Below the pieces are notes generated by a model that worked only from the letters and a program-made list of their open reading frames with translations, had not been told where the DNA came from and did not search any database. 64,000 bases of DNA from Candidatus Saccharimonadota bacterium. GTDB taxonomy: Bacteria > Patescibacteriota > Saccharimonadia > Saccharimonadales > Saccharimonadaceae. The stretch lies in NCBI GenBank assembly GCA_017455145.1, contig JAFTBP010000002.1:23503-87502 (forward strand). Direction: 5' to 3'. The position numbers were made by a program, and so were the translations under genes. Below, piece by piece: positions 9,053 through 18,572 of the stretch. How positions within the stretch are numbered: the stretch's first letter is position 1; every line of letters starts with the position of its first letter.

Positions 9053-9700
9053 ATGCACGAAAGTTGGAAACCATTTCTAAATTCTGAATTTAATAAACCA
9101 TACTTTAAAGAACTGTCAAAATTTCTCCACTCCGAATATGAAAACAAGGTCATTTTCCCTAAAAAGACCCAAGTTTTTCGCGCTTTTACTACCGATTTAA
9201 ACAACGTTACCGTTGTTATCCTCGGCCAAGATCCATACCACACGCCAGGTTCCGCTCATGGCCTGGCTTTTTCCGTTCCGGACACCCAGCCCATCCCGCC
9301 GTCATTAGTTAATATTTATAAAGAAATTGACAACGAATACGGCTCTCACGCCAACAAAACCGGAAATCTAAAAAGCTGGCAAAACCAAGGTGTCCTACTC
9401 CTAAATAACGTTCTCACCGTCGAAGCCCACCGTGCCGGCTCCCATAGAGGGCATGGCTGGGAAACTTTTACCGAAGCCGTAATTAAATACCTAGATAAAA
9501 CCCGCCCGCATTTAGTTTTTATGCTTTGGGGGCGCGACGCTAGGAACAAAGCCCCGCTGATTAACAGAGAGAAACACCTTGTCCTAGAATCTCCTCACCC
9601 ATCGCCACTCTCCGCCCATTCTGGCTTTTTTGGTAATGGCCATTTTAAATCCGCTAATGCTTTTCTCAAGCAAAACCATTTACCAGAAATAAAATGGTAG
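9053..9700 (+). CDS. ung: Uracil-DNA glycosylase (family 1)
   Basis: 215 residues from the ATG at 9053; a GTG 15 nt upstream overlaps the -10 box and is unlikely. The catalytic motif GQDPYHTPGSAHGLAFSVP (Asp and Tyr of the GQDPYH box) and the C-terminal ESPHPSPLSAHSGFFGNGHF loop are diagnostic. It removes uracil from DNA as the first step of base excision repair. TATAAT ends 6 nt before the ATG, so the mRNA is probably leaderless. Confidence 0.96.
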   Translation: MHESWKPFLNSEFNKPYFKELSKFLHSEYENKVIFPKKTQVFRAFTTDLNNVTVVILGQDPYHTPGSAHGLAFSVPDTQPIPPSLVNIYKEIDNEYGSHANKTGNLKSWQNQGVLLLNNVLTVEAHRAGSHRGHGWETFTEAVIKYLDKTRPHLVFMLWGRDARNKAPLINREKHLVLESPHPSPLSAHSGFFGNGHFKSANAFLKQNHLPEIKW

Positions 9701-9761
9701 CGCCTATAATTATTTTGCCTATGCTTGCATTTTTATCTAGATAGATTTATATTGTCGCCAT

Positions 9762-11177
9762 ATGAGCGAGGTAAAAAATTTACAGCGTTGGTTCAAGACA
9801 AATGTCAAAGATAAAGACGTGCCTTATGGCTTAGACAAAAATCAGGCGCGCATTGTTTTTGATAGCCACAAAAACACCCTCGTTACCGCTCGCGCCGGCT
9901 CCGGCAAAACCAGAACCATCGTCGCCAAAATCGTCTATCTATTAGCCCACGAGAATATCAAGCCAGAAGAAATTATCGTCTTTGCCTTCAACAAAAAAGC
10001 CTGTACAGAAATCAACGAACGCCTTACCAGTATTACCTACAAAGACCAACCTCTTTTTAGCAAACCCCCTTGTATTGCCACAACTTTTCACGCTTTTGCG
10101 TACCTTATTCTTGGTGGAACAAAAGCCCTAAAAAACCGCCTCATTGCCGAAGAAGAATCAGAATCCTGCTCTCAATTCATCACTCGCGCCGAGCAAAAAT
10201 TTTTCAAAGATTATAACGCTCTGCTTTCAAAAATCAAAAATCAAAAAAATCCCGAAACCAGAAAAATCCTACTTAAAGAATTCAAAAATTTAGAAAAATA
10301 TCATCAAAATTTAGCAACCAAAAATCAAATTAACTTCAACCAACTTATTGCTCTGGCTTCAGAAAAATTAACAAAATCCAATCATAAAACTCCCTACAAA
10401 TATATTTTCGTAGATGAATATCAAGATTTTTCTTTACTTTTTCTAACTCTTACAAAAGCCCTCAGAAAAACTTGCAAACACGCTCATCTTCTTGCGGTGG
10501 GTGACGACTGGCAGGCCATTAATCGCTTTGCTGGCTCTGACGTAGAATATTTTAAAAATTTCAAAAAATATTTTCCCGAAGATTGTATAAACTTAAGAAT
10601 TCCCACTAATTATCGCTCTGGCAAAAGAATTGTAAAAAACGCCAATTATTTTATGTCGCGCTCCCTGAAAGATTTTGCCGGTTGTAAAGCCAAAAACAAA
10701 ACAAAAAGTACAATTTTCTACCAAAAATCCGAAAATTATTTTGAAATTGTTCAAAAAATCGTAAATAACTGCCAAAACAAATCCATTAAGATCTTAAGTC
10801 GCAACAACGATTTACGTTTTCGCCATTTGTCACTAGAAAATTTCGTCAAAAAAATTGAGCCAGGGAACAATATGCTCTCATTTTCCACCATCCATCGTTC
10901 CAAAGGTCTAGAGGCTGACGTTGTAATTTTGTTAGAAATTGATGCCGAAAAATTCCCATCAAAAGACAAAACCGGTGGGCTCTACGAAATTTTTGGCGAC
11001 ACAAGCGAAATTTTATTCGCTGATGAGGCTAGATTATTTTATGTCGCGCTCACTCGCGCCAAAGAGAAACTCTATATTTTGTCCAAAAATCCCAAATCTA
11101 CTAAAGAAAAACAAAAATACAACTTCTTCTCGTACTTAAGCCCAGATTTTTTAACGCCCCTAGATCCACTTCTCTAA
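9762..11177 (+). CDS. Small UvrD/Rep-family ATP-dependent helicase
   Basis: 471 residues against about 700 for UvrD/PcrA, so the 1B/2B accessory domains are reduced. Motifs in order: Walker A ARAGSGKTRTIVAKI (about 39-53), TTFHAFAY, Walker B FVDEYQDFSLL, VGDDWQAINRFAG, TNYRSG, FSTIHRSKGLEADVVIL, and YVALTRAKEKLYIL. It is predicted to unwind DNA 3' to 5' in repair. Low-complexity Lys/Asn-rich patches reflect local AT bias. The 3' end overlaps the convergent deaminase gene by 18 nt. Confidence 0.88.
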   Translation: MSEVKNLQRWFKTNVKDKDVPYGLDKNQARIVFDSHKNTLVTARAGSGKTRTIVAKIVYLLAHENIKPEEIIVFAFNKKACTEINERLTSITYKDQPLFSKPPCIATTFHAFAYLILGGTKALKNRLIAEEESESCSQFITRAEQKFFKDYNALLSKIKNQKNPETRKILLKEFKNLEKYHQNLATKNQINFNQLIALASEKLTKSNHKTPYKYIFVDEYQDFSLLFLTLTKALRKTCKHAHLLAVGDDWQAINRFAGSDVEYFKNFKKYFPEDCINLRIPTNYRSGKRIVKNANYFMSRSLKDFAGCKAKNKTKSTIFYQKSENYFEIVQKIVNNCQNKSIKILSRNNDLRFRHLSLENFVKKIEPGNNMLSFSTIHRSKGLEADVVILLEIDAEKFPSKDKTGGLYEIFGDTSEILFADEARLFYVALTRAKEKLYILSKNPKSTKEKQKYNFFSYLSPDFLTPLDPLL

Positions 11178-11708
11178 ACGTTTTCTCTCTTCGGAGCCTT
11201 CTTCGTACGAATCCAAAATGTCTTGTGTATAAGTTTTTCCATTTGAAAGATTCAGCGTTTCTACATTCGGCATTGATGCAAGTAATCTAATAATCGCCTC
11301 GTCCGTATCTATGTTGGTCATACTCTTTGCCGAGCCGGATTTATGCGAATTAACCCTTAGTTCCTTATATACAAACCTAGTAATCCCCGCTTGCAAACAA
11401 TATTTGAGACAGTTTTCACAACTCGCCATTTTATTATAGAGCGTGCAACCAGACACATCTCTATGCGCGAACAAAAGCGCATTCATTTCCGAGTGAATCG
11501 CAAAATAATATTTCATCGGGCGCTCCGTCAAAGTCATCTTGCTTTCGTCTGCACCCTGAAGCATTCCGTTGTACCCAAAAGAAACCGGACGATGTTTACT
11601 ATCTACTATAACACACCCATTTTTAGAGGAAGGGTCTTTACTTCGTTTTGCCACCTCGTCCGCAATATTCATAAAATATTCATCCCATCCCATCTGTTTG
11701 TCGCTCAT
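11160..11708 (-). CDS. Deoxycytidylate deaminase family protein
   Basis: 182 residues from the ATG at 11708, chosen because GGAGG sits just upstream and a longer 202-residue frame has no RBS. The zinc/catalytic motif HSEMNALLF (about residues 72-80) and the two-Cys motif SCENCLKYCLQAG define the cytidine/dCMP deaminase fold; the first Cys is preceded by Ser rather than the usual Pro. SKNGCVIVDSKHRPVSFGYNG also fits ComEB/dCMP deaminases. It likely converts dCMP to dUMP, complementing tmk/tdk. A TTGGTATAAT box lies upstream on the minus strand. Confidence 0.85.
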   Translation of the reverse strand: MSDKQMGWDEYFMNIADEVAKRSKDPSSKNGCVIVDSKHRPVSFGYNGMLQGADESKMTLTERPMKYYFAIHSEMNALLFAHRDVSGCTLYNKMASCENCLKYCLQAGITRFVYKELRVNSHKSGSAKSMTNIDTDEAIIRLLASMPNVETLNLSNGKTYTQDILDSYEEGSEERKRLEKWI

Positions 11709-11822
11709 AAAACCTCCATTTGTTCCATTATACCAAATTTTTAAAAAGTATCGTGCTAGCGCTTGCATTTAAAATTTTGCTCACATATACTTGGACTCAC
11801 ACTTTAACAAATAAGGAGATTT

Positions 11823-13793
11823 ATGCGAAAAAATATTTTCACATATATAGCCGCCAGTGCTGTAGCCTTCACTGTCGTCTGTTCTCCCCTAGCTACGTCC
11901 ACATTCGCTACTTCCTGCGATGACGTAAAGTTCATCTTTGCCAGAGGCTCTGGTCAAAAATTAAAAGAGCCAGAATACTCTGAGTTTAAATATCGTATAG
12001 CCTCAGAGCTAGACAACACCAAATCAAGCCTAAAATACGGGTTTTATGAGCTCGGTACTAATTCTGTTGGTGGCGCTAAATATCCTGCCGTTAACGCAGG
12101 TGGTCTAAATTTGCTCGGTGCCGCCGTTTCTGCCGGAACCGCCTACGAGTTCGGTAAAAGCGTAGAACAAGGCGTCGCCGAACTAACCAACTATGTCAAA
12201 GAAATCTCAGCCAGCTGTCCCAACACCAAATTCGTTCTTGCCGGCTATTCTCAAGGTGCCATGGTCGTGATGAACGCCACAAACACTATTGATCCTAATA
12301 AAGTTATTTACGTTGCCACCTTTGGCGATCCAAAATTATATCTACCCGAAGGGAAGGGTATTATTCCCGACGCCTGTCGTGGCAAAAACCTCTCGCCTTA
12401 CCGAATTTTTGCGCCCAATTGTCGCACTTCTGCTGGCTCGCTCGGAGAGAGAAACCCCTACGTGCTAGACGGCTGGTCTGGCAAAATCGGCCTCTGGTGT
12501 AAAGACAAAGACCTAGTCTGTGGCGCCGGCATTAGCTTGTCCGGTCTTAGCTCTGCCGACGGGAATGCACTGGAAAAACTTATTAACACCGCTTTAGCTT
12601 CCCATACTTCATATACTGCGGATGGTATTTTTGTGATGAGCGCCAAAACTATCGCAGAAAAAGTCGCCCTTGCCTTTCCAACTAGAATCACTCTAAATAT
12701 CGCTACAAAAAGTTCTAATCGCGACACCGTAATATTACTAGACCGTACCGGGTCTATGTCGCCCTATATTGATAGCTACAAAGAAGAAGCTCGTCGCCTA
12801 GCCCGCGAAACTTTAAATGCTGGTGGACGTATCGCGCTCTATACCTATGGAGACCTACTCTATAAAGAGGAGCCTGTTCGCCTAGTTGATTTTGGAGCAA
12901 ACTATACAGAATTTGATAGCGCCCTGAATTCCGTTTCTACAGACGGTGGTGGCGACGAACCAGAATCTTTCTACTCAGCCCTTCTTACCGTAATGAATAA
13001 CCAATCTTGGCGCGCCGGAGCCACCAAGTCTATTATCGCCCTAACCGACGCTCCAGCGCTTAATCCCGACCGCGACAATGTTACACCAGAAAAAGTCGTA
13101 AAACGCTCTTTAGAAATTGACCCGGTCAACGTTTATCTTATTTGCGATAATTCTTTTATCACAAACGAATATACCGATTTTATTTCCGCCACCAGTGGTA
13201 AAATTTTTAACACCCTAGGCAGTTTTAGTACAGATTACTTACTCACTCGCCCTAGCGCCAATTTTCCACTCACCGATTATTACGGTACTCCTGGCGACGA
13301 ATTTAACTTTACCGCTACGGTTTCATCGGGAATCTCTAAATATGAATGGGATTTAGATTTTGATGGGATTTTTGAAACAGAAACCACCACTCCTTCCGTG
13401 TCTAAAATCTATCCTAACGCCACCTCTGGATTTATCCAACTCAAAGTTACAGCAACAGATGGTACTACCAGCACCGCCTCTGCCAAAGTTAGTATTAAAA
13501 ATTCCGAATCTATTACTGCGAGTATTAAAAATTTATCTGCTAGTATTTCCGGCGATTCTGCCAATGTTAGTTATGAACTAGGAGAAAATACTATTGGCGC
13601 AGTTGTTTCTCTAAACGAATCCACACTGGGCTTAACAGACAAAACCAGTTTCACTCTGACAGATTTGGCTGAAGAATCTATCCTTACCTTAACACCAATT
13701 TCTAGTGCCGGAGAACTAGGAAAGCCCGTCTCTATTACCCTCAAACCAGACAAAGTAGCTATCCCTCTGACACCAAAAACCGGTCAAAAATAA
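11823..13793 (+). CDS. Secreted cutinase-like esterase with vWA and PKD domains
   Basis: 656 residues with an N-terminal signal peptide (about 1-29). Residues 30-250 resemble a cutinase/acetylxylan-esterase alpha/beta hydrolase: CDDVKFIFARGSGQ and the nucleophile elbow AGYSQGAMVVM. Residues 300-470 form a von Willebrand A domain with a MIDAS-like DRTGSMS. Residues 475-560 are PKD-like (YEWDLDFDGIFETE). The end LTPKTGQK recalls a sortase signal but lacks the LPxTG spacing and a membrane anchor. It is probably a surface or secreted enzyme acting on host lipid or polysaccharide; the substrate is unknown. AAGGAG precedes the ATG. Confidence 0.72.
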   Translation: MRKNIFTYIAASAVAFTVVCSPLATSTFATSCDDVKFIFARGSGQKLKEPEYSEFKYRIASELDNTKSSLKYGFYELGTNSVGGAKYPAVNAGGLNLLGAAVSAGTAYEFGKSVEQGVAELTNYVKEISASCPNTKFVLAGYSQGAMVVMNATNTIDPNKVIYVATFGDPKLYLPEGKGIIPDACRGKNLSPYRIFAPNCRTSAGSLGERNPYVLDGWSGKIGLWCKDKDLVCGAGISLSGLSSADGNALEKLINTALASHTSYTADGIFVMSAKTIAEKVALAFPTRITLNIATKSSNRDTVILLDRTGSMSPYIDSYKEEARRLARETLNAGGRIALYTYGDLLYKEEPVRLVDFGANYTEFDSALNSVSTDGGGDEPESFYSALLTVMNNQSWRAGATKSIIALTDAPALNPDRDNVTPEKVVKRSLEIDPVNVYLICDNSFITNEYTDFISATSGKIFNTLGSFSTDYLLTRPSANFPLTDYYGTPGDEFNFTATVSSGISKYEWDLDFDGIFETETTTPSVSKIYPNATSGFIQLKVTATDGTTSTASAKVSIKNSESITASIKNLSASISGDSANVSYELGENTIGAVVSLNESTLGLTDKTSFTLTDLAEESILTLTPISSAGELGKPVSITLKPDKVAIPLTPKTGQK

Positions 13794-13794
13794 C

Positions 13795-13989
13795 TTAAGT
13801 TGAAGACAAGTGCCAGTGATCCCCAAACTCACACTTATAAACCGAAAGACGCGGCGCATTATAATCGTGCTCTGCCACTCGCGCCGCCATTTCGGCTTCT
13901 TCACGCGTAGCATAACATATCTTATGCGTTTCTCCCACCCAACATCTTTCCGGCTCAAAATGAGTGTTTAAATTCAACTTCTTAGACAT
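13795..13989 (-). CDS. Small Cys/His-containing protein of unknown function
   Basis: 64 residues with RCWVGETHKICYATREEAEM and a C-terminal LSVYKCEFGDHWHLSS. The pattern (aromatic-rich start, a helix, then Y-x-C-x-x-x-x-HWHL) resembles small proteins common in phage and actinobacterial genomes, but I cannot name a function. The ATG lies 6 nt after a TATAAT (14001-13996, minus strand), so it is probably translated from a leaderless mRNA. That promoter supports a real gene. Confidence 0.6.
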   Translation of the reverse strand: MSKKLNLNTHFEPERCWVGETHKICYATREEAEMAARVAEHDYNAPRLSVYKCEFGDHWHLSST

Positions 13990-14030
13990 TGTTACATTAT
14001 ACCAAAAAAATATAGAATAATTTTAAGATT

Positions 14031-14312
14031 CCTTAATAACTTCTTCCGGCGACCAAGGCTCCACCCGCGTCAATGATATACTACATCAATTCCCATTCTC
14101 ACTGCCGTATTCAGGCGGCGTGAACAGAGAATCTGGCGCTACCGTCCTTCAGGGTACGCTCGGCGGCTGGTGGTCTGCTGGATCTAACTTTAATACCACC
14201 GCCCGCCACCTGCGCATCTACGGTAATTATACCTACCCGGAGTACGACTACTATAAGACCAACGGCTTTTCTGTCCGCTGCGTCGCCCAGTAGCATACCA
14301 CATTAGCATCCT
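14031..14312 (+). pseudogene. Orphan DGR variable-repeat cassette VR1 (FISUMP C-terminus, no start)
   Basis: About 282 bp homologous to the cassettes at 52.5 and 60.8 kb. The frame encodes LITSSGDQGSTRVNDILHQF, then a variable part, and ends in GFSVRCVAQ and TAG (14291-14293). The frame meets a TAA just upstream (TAAGATTCC) and has no ATG, so it is not a complete gene. The 195 bp VR is 14094-14288. Against the template at 61658-61852 I count about 16 changes at template adenines and 3 elsewhere. Homology stops after CATCCT, just before the hairpin present at the other copies. It lies between a small gene and the nrdD promoter. Confidence 0.85.
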
Positions 14313-14392
14313 AAGAAATTCACACCTCCTTTTAAAAGAGACGGTACAAAGTGCCGTTGTAAATATTACAACAATTTTAGCCATAAAAACTA

Positions 14393-14445
14393 TTGACACG
14401 CTATATCTAGTGTCATACAATAATCACAGACACTAAATATAGCGT
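14393..14445 (+). promoter_or_regulatory. nrdD promoter with two NrdR boxes
   Basis: TTGACA (14393-14398), 17 nt, TACAAT (14416-14421) is near-consensus sigma-70. Two 16-bp sites of the form ACACTARATATAGCGT match the NrdR box: one on the minus strand at 14413-14398, between -35 and -10, and one on the plus strand at 14430-14445, just after the start of transcription. They are centred 32 bp apart, about three helical turns, the spacing known for NrdR operators. This predicts repression by NrdR when dNTP/ATP levels are high. Confidence 0.88.
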
Positions 14446-14504
14446 CAGTAAGTATCAGAGAAAACAAAAATTAGAACATATTGCATTAAGGAGGTATAAT
14501 TTTT

Positions 14505-16886
14505 ATGTTCAAAAAAATCAAGAAACGTGACGGCAAAATCGTCAATTTTAACCCAGAAAAAATTGCTGACGCTATCGCAGCGGCCGGAGCTAGTACAGAA
14601 GAATTCAAATACGACCGCGCTAAACAGTTAGCCGACAAAGTTGTCGCCCGTGCAGAAAAAGAAATCACTGCACGCACACCAAAGGTGGAACAGATTCAAG
14701 ATATCGTAGAACAAGTCTTAATGGAATCTAGCTTCAAACGCACTGCTAAGGCTTATATTACTTACCGTCAAGAAAGAAACCGTACCAGAGAAGCCAAATC
14801 CAACTTAATGGAAGGCTACAAGAAAATTGCACTTGCTGACGCATCCGAAGATTCTGACATTAAACGTTCCAACGCTAACGTAGACGGCAACTCCGCTATG
14901 GGCAAAATGCTCCAATTCGGCGCAGAAGGCTCCAAAGAGTTTGCCAAAGCCGTACTTATGGATCCGCGCTTTGCAGCCGCTCACGACAATGGCGACATCC
15001 ATATCCACGACCTAGATTTTTACGCCACCGGCACACTCACTTGTTGTCAAACCGACCCACTAAAACTTTTCGCAAATGGTGGATTTAATACTGGACACGG
15101 TCATCTTCGCACGCCTAATTCTATCGGCTCTTATGCTGCTCTTGCTGCCATCATTTTACAAGCTAACCAGAACGAGCAACACGGTGGTCAAAGTATCCCT
15201 AACTTTGACTACGCTATGGCACCAGGCGTTGACAAAACCTATAGAAAAGCCTTAAAGCGTAATCTAGAAAAATACAACAAATATACTGGCAAGAGCATCA
15301 AAGCCGAAGTCGCAGACGATCTAACTTATGGTGACGACGAGAAAGCCAAAAAAGCCAAATTCCCACAAACCGTTATTGAAACTTCCAAAGAAGATACCGA
15401 AAAACAGACTTTCCAAGCTATGGAAGGCTTCATCCACAACCTTAACACTATGCACTCTCGTGCTGGCGCACAGGTTCCATTTACATCTATCAACTTTGGT
15501 ACTGATACTACCCCATCTGGTCGCCTAGTTAGCAAATACCTGCTTGAAGCCACTATGAACGGCCTAGGTAAGGGCGAAACTCCTATCTTCCCAATCAGCA
15601 TTTTCAAAGTCAAAGAGGGAATCAACTATAATCCAGAAGATCCTAACTACGACCTTTTCAAACGTTCTATGGAAGTATCCGCCAAACGTCTCTTCCCGAA
15701 CTTTACCTTTATTGATGCGCCATTTAATTTACAGTATTACAAACCAGGCGACTACGATACCGAAATTGCTACTATGGGCTGTCGCACCCGCGTCTTTGGT
15801 TCCTGTTTCAAAGAATCTGACGGACATGTATCTGGTCGTGGCAACCTATCCTTTACCACTATCAACCTCGTCCGCATCGGTATTAAACACGGTATTTGCT
15901 TGAAAGAGCGCAAAGAGGCTGACTGGTCCGGTTTCTACAAAGAACTTGACGAAAAACTTGAACTCGTAAAAGATCAACTTCTTGAACGCTATGATTTCCA
16001 AGCCAATCAACACGTCAGGAACTTCCCATTCTTGATGGGTCAAGGCAACTGGTTTGATTCTGAGAAGCTTGGTTGGAACGATCAACTTCGCGACGTTATT
16101 AAACACGGCACTCTCTCTATCGGCTTCATTGGCCTAGCAGAAACCTTAGTCGCTATGACCGGCAAACACCACGGCGAATCCGAAGAGTCCCGTGAACTTG
16201 GCCTTGATATCATTACCCATATGCGTGAAAAGACTGATGAATTTACCAAAAAATATAAACTCAACTTCTCTCTCCTCGCTACTCCAGCAGAAGGCTTAGC
16301 CGGACGCTTTACTGCTATTGACCGCAAAGAATATGGCAAAATCAAAGGTGTTACCGACAGGGACTTCTACACTAACTCCTTCCACGTTCCAGTTTATTAT
16401 CCAATCTCTGCCTTTGACAAAATTGACATTGAAGCCCCATATCACGCCCTCTGTAATGCTGGCCACATCAGCTATATTGAGCTAGACGGCGACCCATCCG
16501 AAAATATTGAAGCATTTGAAGCAGTTATTCGCCATATGCACGATGCAGGTATCGGTTATGGTTCTGTCAACCACCCAGTAGATAGAGATCCAGTCTGTGG
16601 ATTTGCTGGAATCATCAAAGGCGACAGATGCCCATCCTGTGGCAGATTAGAATCAGAAGGAGATGTCCTCTTTGAAAGACTTCGTCGCATTACTGGTTAC
16701 CTCGTTGGCTCACTAGAACGTTGGAATGATGGTAAAAAAGCCGAAGAAGCTGCCCGTGTCAAACACTGCGTTAGCGAAAAAGATATTGCTTGCGAAAACA
16801 AACGAAACGGCGTATTCTCAAAAGAAGAAAAAGCCGAGCGCGAAAAGAAAAAAGCAAATGCCAAAGTCGCATTAGGAAAGGAATAA
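14505..16886 (+). CDS. nrdD: Anaerobic (class III) ribonucleoside-triphosphate reductase
   Basis: 793 residues. An N-terminal ATP-cone (about 1-100, FKKIKKRDGKIVNFNPEKIA) is followed by the glycyl-radical reductase body. Visible are HDLDFYATGTLTCCQTDP, GGQSIPNFDYAMAPGV, a C-terminal zinc-type motif DRCPSCGRLESEGD (one CxxC; a partner lies near DPVCGFAG), and GYLVGSLERWNDGKKAE in the place of the radical Gly loop. It reduces NTPs to dNTPs without oxygen. AAGGAGG precedes the ATG. It is the first gene of an operon with nrdG and Fe-S assembly genes. Confidence 0.95.
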   Translation: MFKKIKKRDGKIVNFNPEKIADAIAAAGASTEEFKYDRAKQLADKVVARAEKEITARTPKVEQIQDIVEQVLMESSFKRTAKAYITYRQERNRTREAKSNLMEGYKKIALADASEDSDIKRSNANVDGNSAMGKMLQFGAEGSKEFAKAVLMDPRFAAAHDNGDIHIHDLDFYATGTLTCCQTDPLKLFANGGFNTGHGHLRTPNSIGSYAALAAIILQANQNEQHGGQSIPNFDYAMAPGVDKTYRKALKRNLEKYNKYTGKSIKAEVADDLTYGDDEKAKKAKFPQTVIETSKEDTEKQTFQAMEGFIHNLNTMHSRAGAQVPFTSINFGTDTTPSGRLVSKYLLEATMNGLGKGETPIFPISIFKVKEGINYNPEDPNYDLFKRSMEVSAKRLFPNFTFIDAPFNLQYYKPGDYDTEIATMGCRTRVFGSCFKESDGHVSGRGNLSFTTINLVRIGIKHGICLKERKEADWSGFYKELDEKLELVKDQLLERYDFQANQHVRNFPFLMGQGNWFDSEKLGWNDQLRDVIKHGTLSIGFIGLAETLVAMTGKHHGESEESRELGLDIITHMREKTDEFTKKYKLNFSLLATPAEGLAGRFTAIDRKEYGKIKGVTDRDFYTNSFHVPVYYPISAFDKIDIEAPYHALCNAGHISYIELDGDPSENIEAFEAVIRHMHDAGIGYGSVNHPVDRDPVCGFAGIIKGDRCPSCGRLESEGDVLFERLRRITGYLVGSLERWNDGKKAEEAARVKHCVSEKDIACENKRNGVFSKEEKAEREKKKANAKVALGKE

Positions 16887-16887
16887 T

Positions 16888-17373
16888 ATGAAAATACGGT
16901 TGAGCGGGCCATTAGAACACGACAATATCGTCAATGGCTATGGCCTGCGCGCCGTCCTCTGGACACAGGGCTGTTACAAACACTGCAAAGGTTGCCAGAA
17001 CCCTGAAACTTGGGATTTTAACGGTGGCTTTGAGGTAGATACTGAAGAAATTAAACAACGCCTGAGTGAATTTAGAGGACAAGCCGGCATTACCTTCTGT
17101 GGTGGAGAGCCATTTGAACAGCCAGAAGCTTGTAAGGAAATTGCCGATTATTGTAAAAAAGAACTTGGCTGGAATGTCTGGAGTTTTTCCGGATATACCT
17201 ACGAAGAATTAAAAGACGCTGGTGGCGCCAAATGGGCCTTTTTAAAATCGCTTGATGCGCTTATTGACGGACCATTTATTTTGGCAGAACGCGATTTGAC
17301 GCTTAAATTCCGCGGTTCCAGAAACCAAAGATTACTACACCTAGATAACGGAAAGATTACCAAGGTGGAATAA
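16888..17373 (+). CDS. nrdG: Anaerobic ribonucleotide reductase activating protein (radical SAM)
   Basis: 161 residues, starting 1 nt after the nrdD stop. The cluster motif TQGCYKHCKGCQNPETW gives the CxxxCxxC of radical SAM enzymes, and FCGGEPFEQPEA is the GGE SAM-binding motif. It cleaves SAM with a [4Fe-4S] cluster to make the glycyl radical on NrdD. Its stop overlaps the next ATG (TAATG), linking it to the cysteine desulfurase that can supply sulfur for its cluster. Confidence 0.95.
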   Translation: MKIRLSGPLEHDNIVNGYGLRAVLWTQGCYKHCKGCQNPETWDFNGGFEVDTEEIKQRLSEFRGQAGITFCGGEPFEQPEACKEIADYCKKELGWNVWSFSGYTYEELKDAGGAKWAFLKSLDALIDGPFILAERDLTLKFRGSRNQRLLHLDNGKITKVE

Positions 17374-18572
17374 TGGTTTACCTAGATTATTCCGCAACCT
17401 CTCCGCTACTGCCAGAGGTTAAAACGGCTATGCTTTCTGCCATGGAAATGACGGGCAATGCCTCATCTCTACATACGCCAGGGCATCTCACTATGAACAT
17501 TATTGAAGATGCCCGCGAAGAAATCGCCAAACTAATTGGCGCTAAGCCAGAAGAAATTTTATTTACTTCTGGTGGAACCGAGAGTAACAATACTGTCACA
17601 AATATTTTTGCCGGCAAAAACGTCGCCGTTTCTGCCATTGAACACCCTTCTTTACTTGAAAGTGCGAAGCTTCGTTGTAACACCACCATCATTCCCGTTG
17701 ACAAAGATGGCCGCGTGAGTGGGCGAGCTTTTCCAGCGTATGACGTGCCGGATTTTGATGGCGAGACCAAAAAAGATATTAACAAAGCTCACCTCTCACT
17801 CGTAAGCGTTATGCTTGCCAACAACGAAATTGGCACAATTAACGACATCAAGGCTTTAGCAAAAGAAGCTCACGCACATGGCGCACTATTCCATACTGAC
17901 GCCACCCAAGCTCTTGGCAAAATCAAAATCAATGTCAAAGATTTAGATGTTGACTATATGACGATATCAAGCCACAAGATCGGCGGACCAATCGGTATTG
18001 GCGCGCTCTACATTAAAAAGGGCAGTCCATTTACGCCACTTATTATCGGCGGACACCAAGAGCACGGTCGCCGTGCCGGCACCTATCAAACTGTTAACAT
18101 TGCCGGATTTGGCGCCGCTGCCAAGTATGCTAACAATCATCAAACTTGGGAAATTTATAACGACAAGATTAAGCCTCTTCGCGACGAGCTCCGCAAACGT
18201 ATTCTAGCAGAGATTCCATATTCTTCTAGCAACACACCAAAGAATCACTCTCTACCTCATCTTTTGAACTGCTCTTTTGAAGCCGCCGAAGGCGAATCTA
18301 TTCAACTCTATCTAGACGCCGAAGGCGATATTATCGTTTCTACCGGCTCCGCCTGTGCCTCTGGCGACGGCAAACCTTCTCACGTTATTATGGCAACCAA
18401 AAATGATGCCGAAATCGCCCACTCTTCCGTCCGTTTCTCTTTAGGTCTAGATACTACAGAAAACGACATTAACCACGTTATGAAATATTTACCCGGAATA
18501 GTTAAAAGATTACAGGGAATTAGCACGCTTACGGCTGGCAAAATTAAAAAGGAGGATAGTTATTATGCCTAA
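17373..18572 (+). CDS. Cysteine desulfurase (IscS/NifS family)
   Basis: 399 residues. It starts VYLDYSATSPLLPEV, has FTSGGTESNN, HTDATQALGKIKINV, the PLP lysine in TISSHKIGGPIGIGALY, and the mobile catalytic Cys in STGSACASGDGKPSHV. It takes sulfur from cysteine onto its active-site Cys for Fe-S cluster assembly. It overlaps nrdG by 1 nt and the scaffold gene by 8 nt. The pairing suggests that the operon builds the cluster for NrdG, and probably for the rest of the cell. Confidence 0.94.
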   Translation: MVYLDYSATSPLLPEVKTAMLSAMEMTGNASSLHTPGHLTMNIIEDAREEIAKLIGAKPEEILFTSGGTESNNTVTNIFAGKNVAVSAIEHPSLLESAKLRCNTTIIPVDKDGRVSGRAFPAYDVPDFDGETKKDINKAHLSLVSVMLANNEIGTINDIKALAKEAHAHGALFHTDATQALGKIKINVKDLDVDYMTISSHKIGGPIGIGALYIKKGSPFTPLIIGGHQEHGRRAGTYQTVNIAGFGAAAKYANNHQTWEIYNDKIKPLRDELRKRILAEIPYSSSNTPKNHSLPHLLNCSFEAAEGESIQLYLDAEGDIIVSTGSACASGDGKPSHVIMATKNDAEIAHSSVRFSLGLDTTENDINHVMKYLPGIVKRLQGISTLTAGKIKKEDSYYA

